64,000 nucleotides of DNA from Enterovirga aerilata (GTDB lineage Bacteria > Pseudomonadota > Alphaproteobacteria > Rhizobiales > Beijerinckiaceae), in NCBI RefSeq assembly GCF_013044135.1, contig NZ_JABEPP010000003.1, forward strand, positions 434,001 through 498,000. Reading direction: 5' to 3'. Position numbers and translations under genes: made by a program. Below, piece after piece: positions 56,960 to 63,815 of the stretch (positions are counted from its first letter, which is position 1; each line of letters opens with the position of its first letter). Under the pieces are notes generated by a model. That model was given only the letters and a program-made list of their open reading frames with translations, had not been told where the DNA came from and ran no database searches.

Positions 56960-57913
56960 ATGTCCAGAAACGATCGCCGCGTTCGTGCCGGAGCCGACCG
57001 GGCGAACCTCTATGACGAAATCACCGACAAGATCATCGCCGAGCTGGAAGCCGGCCGCGTGCCGTGGGTCCAGCCCTGGGGCACGTCGGCGGCCAAGGCC
57101 CCGCTTGGCCTGCCTCGCAACGCCGCAACTTCGCGAAGCTACAGCGGCATCAATGTCCTGATCCTCTGGGGAGCCGTCATCGAGCACGGCTTTCCCGGCC
57201 AGGGCTGGCTCACCTTCCGCCAGGCACTGTCGCTCGGCGGCCATGTCCGCAAGGGCGAGCGCGGCACCACCGTTGTCTATGCCGACCGCTTCACGCCGGA
57301 GGACGAGAAGCGCCGCGCCTTCGAGGCTGGCGAGGAAGCGCAGGCGATCCCGTTCCTGAAGCGCTTCACGGTGTTCAACACGGCGCAATGCGACGACCTG
57401 CCCGAAGACATTGAGGCGACCGCGCCGCCGCCGCCGCCCGGCATGATCGAGCCCCAAGTGGAGGCGCTCATCAAAGCGACCGGCATCGATTTCCGCATTG
57501 GCGGCAACCGAGCGTTCTACGTTCCGTCGCTCGACTACGTGCAAGTCCCTCCGCCGGCCGCCTATTTCGAGCCGATCAACTGGCACCGGACGGCCTTGCA
57601 TGAACTCGGTCACGCGAGCGGCGCAGAGCACCGGCTGAACCGGAACCTCTCAGGTTCCTTCGGCTCGAAGCTCTATTCGGTCGAGGAAATCACCGCCGAA
57701 TTGATCTCGGCCTATAGCTGCGCCGCGCTCGGGATCGTCCCGACCGTGCGCCATGCCGACTATATCGGCTCCTGGCTCGACGTCCTGCGCGAGGACAACC
57801 GCGCCATCGTCCGAGCCGCCTCCCAGGCCAGCAAGGCGGCCGACTGGCTTCTCAGCTTCCTGCCGGATGCCGGCAGCATCGACCAGAACGACGACGAGCG
57901 GGAGGCGGCGTGA
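56960..57913 (+). CDS. ardC: ArdC-family antirestriction protein
   Basis: A 317-aa protein: N-terminal ssDNA-binding part (YSGINVLILW) and C-terminal zincin-like metalloprotease with HELGH (214-218) and a likely third ligand Glu in ITAELISA. ArdC proteins protect entering DNA from restriction. Its TGA overlaps the next ATG. Confidence 0.9.
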   Translation: MSRNDRRVRAGADRANLYDEITDKIIAELEAGRVPWVQPWGTSAAKAPLGLPRNAATSRSYSGINVLILWGAVIEHGFPGQGWLTFRQALSLGGHVRKGERGTTVVYADRFTPEDEKRRAFEAGEEAQAIPFLKRFTVFNTAQCDDLPEDIEATAPPPPPGMIEPQVEALIKATGIDFRIGGNRAFYVPSLDYVQVPPPAAYFEPINWHRTALHELGHASGAEHRLNRNLSGSFGSKLYSVEEITAELISAYSCAALGIVPTVRHADYIGSWLDVLREDNRAIVRAASQASKAADWLLSFLPDAGSIDQNDDEREAA

Positions 57914-58860
57914 TGAACGCGCTCGCCTTTCCGGGTTTCGTCCCCGACCCCGCGCAGTCGGCCGACATCCGCCTACGCGTCCTCAGCCTCGGCGCCGGCG
58001 TCCAGTCCACCACGCTGGCGCTGATGGCGGCGCATGGCGAAGTCGGCCCCATGCCCGATTGCGCCATCTTCGCCGACACCGGGTGGGAGCCGCAGGCCGT
58101 CTATGACCATCTCGCCTGGCTGCGGTCGCCCAATGTCCTGCCGTTTCCCGTCCATATCGTCTCGGCCGGGGATCTGCGCGCCGACCTCATCGCTGGCGCA
58201 CAGGGCGAGCGCTGGGCATCCATTCCAGCCTTCACCCGCACCGTGACGCCTGCCGGGAGCGAGCTTCCCGTCTATGACGAGGATGAAAACGGCGATCTCG
58301 TCGTCGTCGGCTCCCGCATCGTGGCGACCGAGCGGGCCAGCATCGGCATGATCCGCCGCCAATGCACCGGAGACTACAAGATCGTGCCGATCAGGCGGAA
58401 AGTGCGCGAGCTGCTCGGCATCGCAGGGCGGCGCTCGCCCACGTCGCCGGTCGCCGAGCAATGGATCGGGATTTCGCTCGACGAGGCGCTTCGCATGAAA
58501 CCCTCTTTCGAGATGTGGCAGGTCAACCGCTGGCCCCTGATCGAGCGGGGCTTTACCCGCCAGGATTGCCTACGCTGGCTGGAACGGCATGATTATCCGC
58601 TGCCGCCCAAGAGCGCCTGCATGGGGTGTCCGTTTCACTCCGACAATCACTGGCGGCAGATGCGCGATCATGATCCCGAAGCCTGGACGGACGCCGTGTC
58701 GGTCGATGCCGCCATCCGAACCGGCTTCCGCGGCATCCGCGCCGAAGTCTATCTGCACCGCTCCGCCGTCCCGCTGGACCAAGCCGATCTATCGACGACC
58801 GCCGACCACGGCCAGCTCGATCTCTGGCCGAACGAGTGCGAGGGCATGTGCGGGGTCTGA
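57913..58860 (+). CDS. PAPS-reductase-like PP-loop protein (IbrA/DndC-like)
   Basis: A 315-aa PP-loop ATP pyrophosphatase-fold protein. The motif reads SLGAGVQST (25-33) instead of SGGxxS. Cysteines QCTGDYK, ACMGCPFH and CEGMC may hold a cluster or zinc. Similar proteins accompany ParB-like proteins in mobile elements. Start at ATG 57913; a GTG at 57910 is possible. Reaction unknown. Confidence 0.82.
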   Translation: MNALAFPGFVPDPAQSADIRLRVLSLGAGVQSTTLALMAAHGEVGPMPDCAIFADTGWEPQAVYDHLAWLRSPNVLPFPVHIVSAGDLRADLIAGAQGERWASIPAFTRTVTPAGSELPVYDEDENGDLVVVGSRIVATERASIGMIRRQCTGDYKIVPIRRKVRELLGIAGRRSPTSPVAEQWIGISLDEALRMKPSFEMWQVNRWPLIERGFTRQDCLRWLERHDYPLPPKSACMGCPFHSDNHWRQMRDHDPEAWTDAVSVDAAIRTGFRGIRAEVYLHRSAVPLDQADLSTTADHGQLDLWPNECEGMCGV

Positions 58861-58896
58861 TTTCCTGAAATCCGCAGATGCGCAAAGCCGATTCTC

Positions 58897-58944
58897 CGGC
58901 TTTCCGGGTGTCCGGTTCTGCGGTTTTCCGCGTTTCCGGTTCGT
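58897..58944 (+). repeat. six 8-bp tandem units, consensus CGGTTTTC
   Basis: CGGCTTTC, CGGGTGTC, CGGTTCTG, CGGTTTTC, CGCGTTTC, CGGTTCGT, exactly in register. The first unit also pairs with AAAGCCG (58884-58890) to make a hairpin. Lies after the PP-loop gene. Could be a protein-binding array or a degenerate coding remnant. Confidence 0.6.
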
Positions 58945-58975
58945 CAGCTTGCAGCCTTGCGCCACGACGCTCAGC

Positions 58976-59278
58976 CTACCGACCGTCCTTCATCAACCCT
59001 GCCCAGACAGCGAGAATATCGCCTTCGGCCGCGTTGTCCTCAGCGACAACCACGCTGAACACGGCGAGCGTGCCGGCGAACTCCTCCATATCCATCACGC
59101 CCCGTGCGTGAAGCATTGTCGCCAACAGCATCAGTGCCTTGCCCTGCGCGGTGATGACGGCCCGGTCCGCCTCGGAAAAGCGGACATGGCGGGCTGGCGA
59201 CGCGCTCAGCCATCGGCGCAGAACACGCGCCAAGTCCGCCCAGGGCGGATTTCTCCAGCCAGAAATCATAGCGTCCAT
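58976..59278 (-). CDS. 100-aa hypothetical protein
   Basis: MDAMISGWRNPPWADLARVL..., mostly helical with an acidic middle (AVFSVVVAEDNAAEGD). Starts at 59278 with GGGGAA before it. Divergent from the parB-like gene and shares its box-rich control region. No family recognised. Confidence 0.65.
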   Translation of the reverse strand: MDAMISGWRNPPWADLARVLRRWLSASPARHVRFSEADRAVITAQGKALMLLATMLHARGVMDMEEFAGTLAVFSVVVAEDNAAEGDILAVWAGLMKDGR

Positions 59279-59316
59279 AGACAATTCCCCGCCGCCCCGA
59301 CTGGCGCCGGGACGGT

Positions 59317-59511
59317 TGAACACGCGTGAACACTGGGAACCGCGCCCCACGTATTTCCCACGCCGGGCAAGCCCGACGCTGATGGGTATTCTATTCCGTG
59401 GGCCGCCCGACATAGTCGGTGACCCAGTGTTCAAACGCTTGATGCGATCGATGCGGTGTTCAAGCCGCAGGCGATGCAATCCCTATGGCACAGGAAGACA
59501 GTCCTGAACAC
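59317..59511. promoter_or_regulatory. cluster of five TGAACAC boxes
   Basis: TGAACAC at 59317 and 59327 (10 bp apart), inverted GTGTTCA at 59427 and 59456, and TGAACAC at 59505. Two copies extend to TGAACACTGGG in opposite orientation. Lies between divergent genes, directly ahead of the parB-like leader. Likely operator or partition-type sites. Confidence 0.6.
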
Positions 59512-59559
59512 GCCGTTCCGTTCTCGCCCCTGGCCAGACGACAGGGTCCGACCAGCAGA

Positions 59560-59638
59560 GTGAGAGGGAGGTGGGGATTTTCGTGACGGGTTCGGGTCGA
59601 GAGAGAGGCTCTCGGCGCCCGTCGCGGAGACTACCACG
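59560..59638 (+). ncRNA. repeated structured leader, copy 2 (upstream of parB-like gene)
   Basis: Starts GTGAGAG, outer stem GACGGGT/GCCCGTC, inner stem CGAGAG/CTCTCG around AGAGG, then GGAG and the ATG at 59639. The inner stem differs in sequence from copy 1 but still pairs. Confidence 0.7.
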
Positions 59639-61786
59639 ATGGCTACTGCCGCCCAGAAAATCATCCTGTCGCCTTCCCGCGACATCCCCTTCAACAAGCT
59701 CGTGCTCAGCCAATCGAATGTCCGACGCGTCAAGGCCGGCGTCTCGGTCGAGGAACTGGCCGAGGACATCGCCCGCCGAGGCACGCTCCTCCAGAGCCTC
59801 AATGTCCGCCCGGTCCTCGACGCCAGGGGCGATGAGACCGACATGTATGAAGTTCCCGCCGGCGGTCGCCGCTATCAGGCGCTCGCCATCCTTGTGAAGC
59901 AGAAGCGTCTCGCCAGGACCGCGCCTGTGCCCTGCGTCGTGCGTGATCCCTCCACGTCGATTCTCGCCGAGGACGACAGCCTCGCCGAAAACACCCAGCG
60001 CGTGCCGCTGCATCCTCTCGATCAGTTCCGGGCCTTCTACGACATGCGCCGCAAGGGCATGAGCGAGGAGGAGATCGCTGCGGCCTTCTTCACGACCGCG
60101 CAGGTGGTGAAGCAGCGCCTGCGTCTGGCCTCTGTCTCGCCCACGCTCCTCGACATCTATGCCGAGGACGGCATGAAGCTCGAAGAGCTGATGGCCTTTA
60201 CCGTCAATCCCGACCATGCCCGCCAGGAGCAGGTCTGGGAGACGGTCCAGACCTCCCACAATCGCCAGCCCTGGTATATCCGCCAGTTGCTCACTGAAAC
60301 CACGGTGCCGGCCACCGACAAGCGCGCCCTGTTCATCGGCATCGAAACCTATGAGCAGGCGGGCGGCAGCGTGCTGCGCGATCTCTTCCAGACCGATGGA
60401 GGCGGCTGGCTTCAGGACCCCGCGCTTCTCGACCGCCTCGTCGCGGAGAAGCTCAAGACCCTCGCCGATGAAATCGCCGCCGAGGGCTGGAAGTGGATCA
60501 CCGTCGATACCGATCTGCCCTATGGCTACGATCAGGGGCTGCGGGCGCTCGACTTCACCCTCGTCGATCTGAACGATGACGAGCGCGCGGCCCGAGAAGC
60601 CCTGCGTGAGGAATACGAACGGATCGGGGCTGAATACTCGGAAGCCGACGAGCTGCCGGACGAGATCGACCAGCGTCTCGGCGAGATCGAGACGGCGCTC
60701 GAAGCCTTCGAGAAGCGCCCGGTCATCTACGATCCGGCCGACATCGCGCGTGGCGGCGTCTTCATCAGCGTCGACCGCGATGGCGAGCCCGTCGTCGATC
60801 GCGGCTATGTGCGCCCGGAGGACGAGACGCCGGTCGGCGTCGAGGACCCCGACGGCGAGGCCGAAACCACCGGTACCGAAGTCACGGCGACCGGCACCGT
60901 CCAGCGCGCCGTCATCACCATCGGCGGCCAGTCGGCCGAACCGGAGGATGACGACGAGGAAGACGTCATCAAGCCGCTGCCCGAACGGCTCGTTACCGAG
61001 CTGACTGCGCACCGCACCCTGGCGCTCCGCGATGCCGTGGGCGCCAATCCCCAGGTCGCGTTTACCGCCTTGCTGCACAAGCTTGTGCGCGACACCTTCC
61101 AGCGGACGGGCAGCTCCGGCGCGAGCCTTCAGGCGTCCGTCAATCACGTCTTCTTCCGCGAACAAGGCAAGGATCTCGCCGAGACGGTCTATGCCAAGTC
61201 CGTCACCCAGCGGCATGAGGACTGGAAGGCTGACCTACCAGCCGATGAGGATGCGCTGTGGGACTGGCTCGCCGTGCTCGACGACGCCAGCCGCATGGCG
61301 CTGCTCGCGCATTGCGTCAGCTATGGGATCAACGCCCTCTATGAACGGCCCAATCCCTACAGCGGCAGCGGCGTGTCGCAGTCGGGCCTCGACCGGCGTA
61401 TGGCAGAGGCCGATCGACTGGCCCGCGCCACCGGCCTCGACATGGTGGACGTCGGCTTCCGACCCACGGTCGAGAACTATCTCGGCCGCGTCACCAAGCC
61501 CCGCATTCTCGCGGCCGTCCGCGAAGGCGCGGGCGAACGCGCGGCCCAGCTCATCGACCACCTGAAGAAGGGCGACATGGCCAAGGAGGCCGAACGCCTG
61601 CTGGCCGACAGTGGCTGGCTACCGGAGCCGCTGCGCCTGATCGACCATGACGAGCCGACCACGTCCGATGCCTCGGAAGGCGAGGCCGATACGGCGCTCC
61701 CAGCCTTCCTTGCCGGAGAGGACGAGGACGAGGAAACCGCCGAAGACCCGGAAGCCGAGGCGCCATCGATGATCGCCGCGGAATGA
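59639..61786 (+). CDS. large ParB-like protein
   Basis: A 715-aa protein. N-terminal ParB/Spo0J-like domain at about 15-115 (LVLSQSNVRR, EVPAGGRRYQAL, AENTQRVPLHPLDQFRAF), then an HTH (about 130-185), and a long C-terminal part with acidic stretches (EPEDDDEEDV, EDEDEETAEDPE). Much longer than partition ParB, and no ParA is nearby, so a nuclease, regulator or element-maintenance role is as likely as partition. Confidence 0.87.
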   Translation: MATAAQKIILSPSRDIPFNKLVLSQSNVRRVKAGVSVEELAEDIARRGTLLQSLNVRPVLDARGDETDMYEVPAGGRRYQALAILVKQKRLARTAPVPCVVRDPSTSILAEDDSLAENTQRVPLHPLDQFRAFYDMRRKGMSEEEIAAAFFTTAQVVKQRLRLASVSPTLLDIYAEDGMKLEELMAFTVNPDHARQEQVWETVQTSHNRQPWYIRQLLTETTVPATDKRALFIGIETYEQAGGSVLRDLFQTDGGGWLQDPALLDRLVAEKLKTLADEIAAEGWKWITVDTDLPYGYDQGLRALDFTLVDLNDDERAAREALREEYERIGAEYSEADELPDEIDQRLGEIETALEAFEKRPVIYDPADIARGGVFISVDRDGEPVVDRGYVRPEDETPVGVEDPDGEAETTGTEVTATGTVQRAVITIGGQSAEPEDDDEEDVIKPLPERLVTELTAHRTLALRDAVGANPQVAFTALLHKLVRDTFQRTGSSGASLQASVNHVFFREQGKDLAETVYAKSVTQRHEDWKADLPADEDALWDWLAVLDDASRMALLAHCVSYGINALYERPNPYSGSGVSQSGLDRRMAEADRLARATGLDMVDVGFRPTVENYLGRVTKPRILAAVREGAGERAAQLIDHLKKGDMAKEAERLLADSGWLPEPLRLIDHDEPTTSDASEGEADTALPAFLAGEDEDEETAEDPEAEAPSMIAAE

Positions 61787-61840
61787 CGCCAAATCCCGGC
61801 GGGGCGGTCGAAGCCGCCCCCCGTCTTCATCTTCAGCGTC

Positions 61841-61871
61841 AAGGCCCGGCGATCCGTCGTCGGGCCTTTTT
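61841..61871 (+). terminator. intrinsic terminator
   Basis: AAGGCCCG and CGGGCCTT flank a 12-nt loop, then TTTTT. A second GGGGCGG/CCGCCCC hairpin lies at 61801-61820. Ends the parB-like transcript. Confidence 0.85.
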
Positions 61872-61900
61872 CATTTTCAGGGAACTCCCACCTCCGACAT

Positions 61901-62470
61901 TTATCTACCAGCCGGCCGGTCCGAAGCTTCTGGACTGCCGACCCTGACGATCTTTGAAACGGAAAGGCGGTTACGGCTTGGGTCGATCTCAAGCTCGAAA
62001 GAAACGGCTTGGCCGCTCGTGAGGTCCGTCAGGCCAGCACGTTTCAGCACCCTGGCGTGGACGAATACGTCCTTGTCGCCGCCTTGCGGTGTAATGAAGC
62101 CGTAGCCCTTGCCGAGGTCGAACCACTTTACCACACCAGAGCCTTGACCAGCCTTTTCCAGCTTGCTTCCGCCTCGAAGCGGCCGCCCGCCAGAGTGGCC
62201 GCCCGAAGATTGCTCCGCCTTGCGCAGCAATCTGACCCTCGTTGCAAAGATTCGCTCGCTTTCCGCTGATTTTCCCAGCTCAAACTCCACGAAATCCTGC
62301 TTGTTCAGCTTGGTGACCTCGGAGCCTTCCAGGGCTGACATGTGCACGAAGATATCCGGCCCGCCGCTATGCGATCCGATGAAGCCAAAACCCTTCTCGG
62401 TATTGAAAAACTTCACGAAACCTTTCTGAATCTCCCCGACCCGAAAGTTGCTCACGAGCTGTCTCGTCAT
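61901..62470 (-). CDS. two-domain cold-shock protein
   Basis: A 189-aa RNA/ssDNA-binding protein with two cold-shock domains: first with KGFGFIG and DIFVHMS, second with KGYGFITP and DVFVHAR, joined by a Gly/Ser/Arg-rich linker. The ATG at 62470 has GGAG 5 nt upstream; a GTG at 62476 is possible. Its ATG overlaps the stop of a 35-aa gene. Confidence 0.93.
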   Translation of the reverse strand: MTRQLVSNFRVGEIQKGFVKFFNTEKGFGFIGSHSGGPDIFVHMSALEGSEVTKLNKQDFVEFELGKSAESERIFATRVRLLRKAEQSSGGHSGGRPLRGGSKLEKAGQGSGVVKWFDLGKGYGFITPQGGDKDVFVHARVLKRAGLTDLTSGQAVSFELEIDPSRNRLSVSKIVRVGSPEASDRPAGR

Positions 62471-62574
62471 ATCCACTCCAACAAGCGGGCCACTGTGAAC
62501 ACAGCCCCGCCAACAAGCACAAACATAAGCACCGCCATGACGGCGACGAACTTCTGGTGATTTGTGAATCTCAT
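62467..62574 (-). CDS. 35-aa membrane peptide coupled to the cold-shock gene
   Basis: MRFTNHQKFVAVMAVLMFV..., one hydrophobic helix and the end LLEWI. Its TGA overlaps the cold-shock ATG (ATGA). Weak ribosome site. May be a real small protein or a translational-coupling leader. Confidence 0.5.
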   Translation of the reverse strand: MRFTNHQKFVAVMAVLMFVLVGGAVFTVARLLEWI

Positions 62575-62645
62575 CAGTCTTTTTGAAATGCCGGCCAACG
62601 GTTCGCTTTCGACTAGTCTCGGCAAACCCCTAGTCGGTTCTCCTC

Positions 62646-62858
62646 TCAGTGGATTTTCCGTTCGTAGACGTGATTGAGGTTATCGGCCTGGTGTTGCAGG
62701 CTCCTCGCCACCGTTGCAGCCGCAGCCCGGTTCGGAAACGCCCCCGTTGTCATCCCGTTCAGGCTAACGCACCACCCATCAGGCTTCTCAATGACTGTAT
62801 AACGCCGTCGCTCTCCACCGACATTGGCGGACTTACCCGTCACATAGCCACTCATCAT
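62646..62858 (-). CDS. DUF2188-like small protein
   Basis: 70 aa from the ATG at 62858. The core YTVIEKPDGWCVSLNG...FPNRAAAATVARSLQHQ resembles the DUF2188 beta-beta-alpha pattern. The ATG overlaps the TGA of a 49-aa gene. Function unknown. Confidence 0.6.
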   Translation of the reverse strand: MMSGYVTGKSANVGGERRRYTVIEKPDGWCVSLNGMTTGAFPNRAAAATVARSLQHQADNLNHVYERKIH

Positions 62859-63004
62859 GAGCGTCGATCGCTTCGTTGATTCGGTGTGTCGGACTTCGTC
62901 CAAACCCCGAAGGCCGCTCCGATAACCGCCATCGCCATACGCCAGGATGATCGGCTGCTCTCGTTCGTCTTCATCGTTGCCCGCAAAAGTGCATTTCTGC
63001 TCAT
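62855..63004 (-). CDS. 49-aa small protein
   Basis: MSRNALLRATMKTNESS, a short hydrophobic part (MAMAVIGAAFGVW) and a basic end. A strong GAGGTGA site lies 6 nt before the ATG, and the stop overlaps the next start, which supports translation. No family recognised. Confidence 0.55.
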   Translation of the reverse strand: MSRNALLRATMKTNESSRSSWRMAMAVIGAAFGVWTKSDTPNQRSDRRS

Positions 63005-63407
63005 GGTTTCACCTCAACAAGAGGCCGCATCAAAGCTTCGAGCGCGTATGAATTCCATCCTGACGCAACCGGCCGCTCATAGTATTCTCATCAATTCGAC
63101 CGGTAGACCTCGGCGCCATGCAACGCCATAGCTGGCCAAGCTCGTGCCCGGACAGCTCAGACCCTCAAACATCTTCGCTTCACCATTAGGCGGGAAGTGC
63201 GGGGCGATGGCATCCCTTTAGATTGATGATCCGGCTGCTGTCTGATGCCGGACACCATCCCGCTTCCATTCGCAAACCTTGGTCCGATCCGTCTCCTTAT
63301 CAATCAACCCGCAAGGGGTCGGCTTACGCGCGCGTGCCGCCCTCGGGGATTCGGAAAAGGTCCGAACGCCCGAGGGTGATTGCAGAGCCGGTCAGACACT
63401 TCGGGCG
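63005..63407. other. intergenic region without convincing gene
   Basis: About 400 bp upstream of both the minus-strand small-gene operon and the plus-strand 54-aa gene. Open frames here have poor composition and no good ribosome sites. It should hold the divergent promoters. Confidence 0.45.
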
Positions 63408-63447
63408 CCTGTCGCGCGGGGGATGGTCCCCCGCCTCCCAAGACAGG
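63408..63447 (+). promoter_or_regulatory. leader hairpin that covers a ribosome binding site
   Basis: Outer stem CCTGTC (63408-63413) with GACAGG (63442-63447); inner stem GCGGGGGA with TCCCCCGC around TGG. The GACAGGAG 3' strand includes part of the ribosome site of the gene at 63458, so folding could block translation. Confidence 0.55.
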
Positions 63448-63457
63448 AGCCGGAACC

Positions 63458-63622
63458 ATGTCCTATGCAGATGCCACCGCTTTCGCCGCAAGCCTCGCCA
63501 CCACGCTGATGGTTTCGATCATCGTCTTCCAGGCCGGGGACGGCACTCACGGCGCCATGCCCGCCGACGAATTCGATGGCGACGAAGAAATGGTCAGGCT
63601 GGAACTTGATCCCTTCGGCTGA
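63458..63622 (+). CDS. 54-aa small protein
   Basis: MSYADATAFAASLATTLMVSI..., N-terminal hydrophobic helix and an acidic end (DEFDGDEEMVRLELDPFG). AGGAG site about 9 nt upstream. No family recognised. Followed at once by a hairpin. Confidence 0.6.
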   Translation: MSYADATAFAASLATTLMVSIIVFQAGDGTHGAMPADEFDGDEEMVRLELDPFG

Positions 63623-63638
63623 GGCGCAACAGCGCCTC
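63621..63638 (+). terminator. hairpin at the stop codon
   Basis: GAGGCGC-AACA-GCGCCTC, 7-bp perfect stem starting in the stop codon of the 54-aa gene. No U-run. A further TGCCGGG/CCCGGCA hairpin lies at about 63709-63727. Confidence 0.5.
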
Positions 63639-63734
63639 AGCCCGACGGCTCGGAGCGCAAGATCGCGTCCGGGCCTTCAGCGCTGCGCTACCGCCCATCG
63701 CCGGCGGTGCCGGGTCATGTCCCGGCAAGGGAGA

Positions 63735-63815
63735 GTGAGAGTGCGGACGGGTTTTTCGTGACGGGTTGGTTGCCGGAGAGAGAGGCTCTCGGCACCCGTC
63801 ATGGAGCATCCTCCG
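63735..63815 (+). ncRNA. repeated structured leader, copy 3 (upstream of gene at 63816)
   Basis: 81 nt, starts GTGAGAG. Outer stem GACGGGT/ACCCGTC, inner stem TGCCGGAGAG with CTCTCGGCA (one G bulge) around an AGAGG-type loop, then GGAG and the ATG. Closest to copy 2 in the inner stem. Confidence 0.7.

Noticed and set aside
59431-59844. 137-codon minus-strand frame through the parB-like leader
   Set aside because: Covers the leader and box region and the start of the parB-like gene; no ribosome site or family.
62886-63131. 81-codon plus-strand frame
   Set aside because: Overlaps the 49-aa minus-strand gene, which has a strong ribosome site; this frame has none.
63223-63609. 128-codon plus-strand frame
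   Set aside because: Arg/His/Pro/Ser-rich shadow that overlaps the hairpin leader and the 54-aa gene with better start signals.
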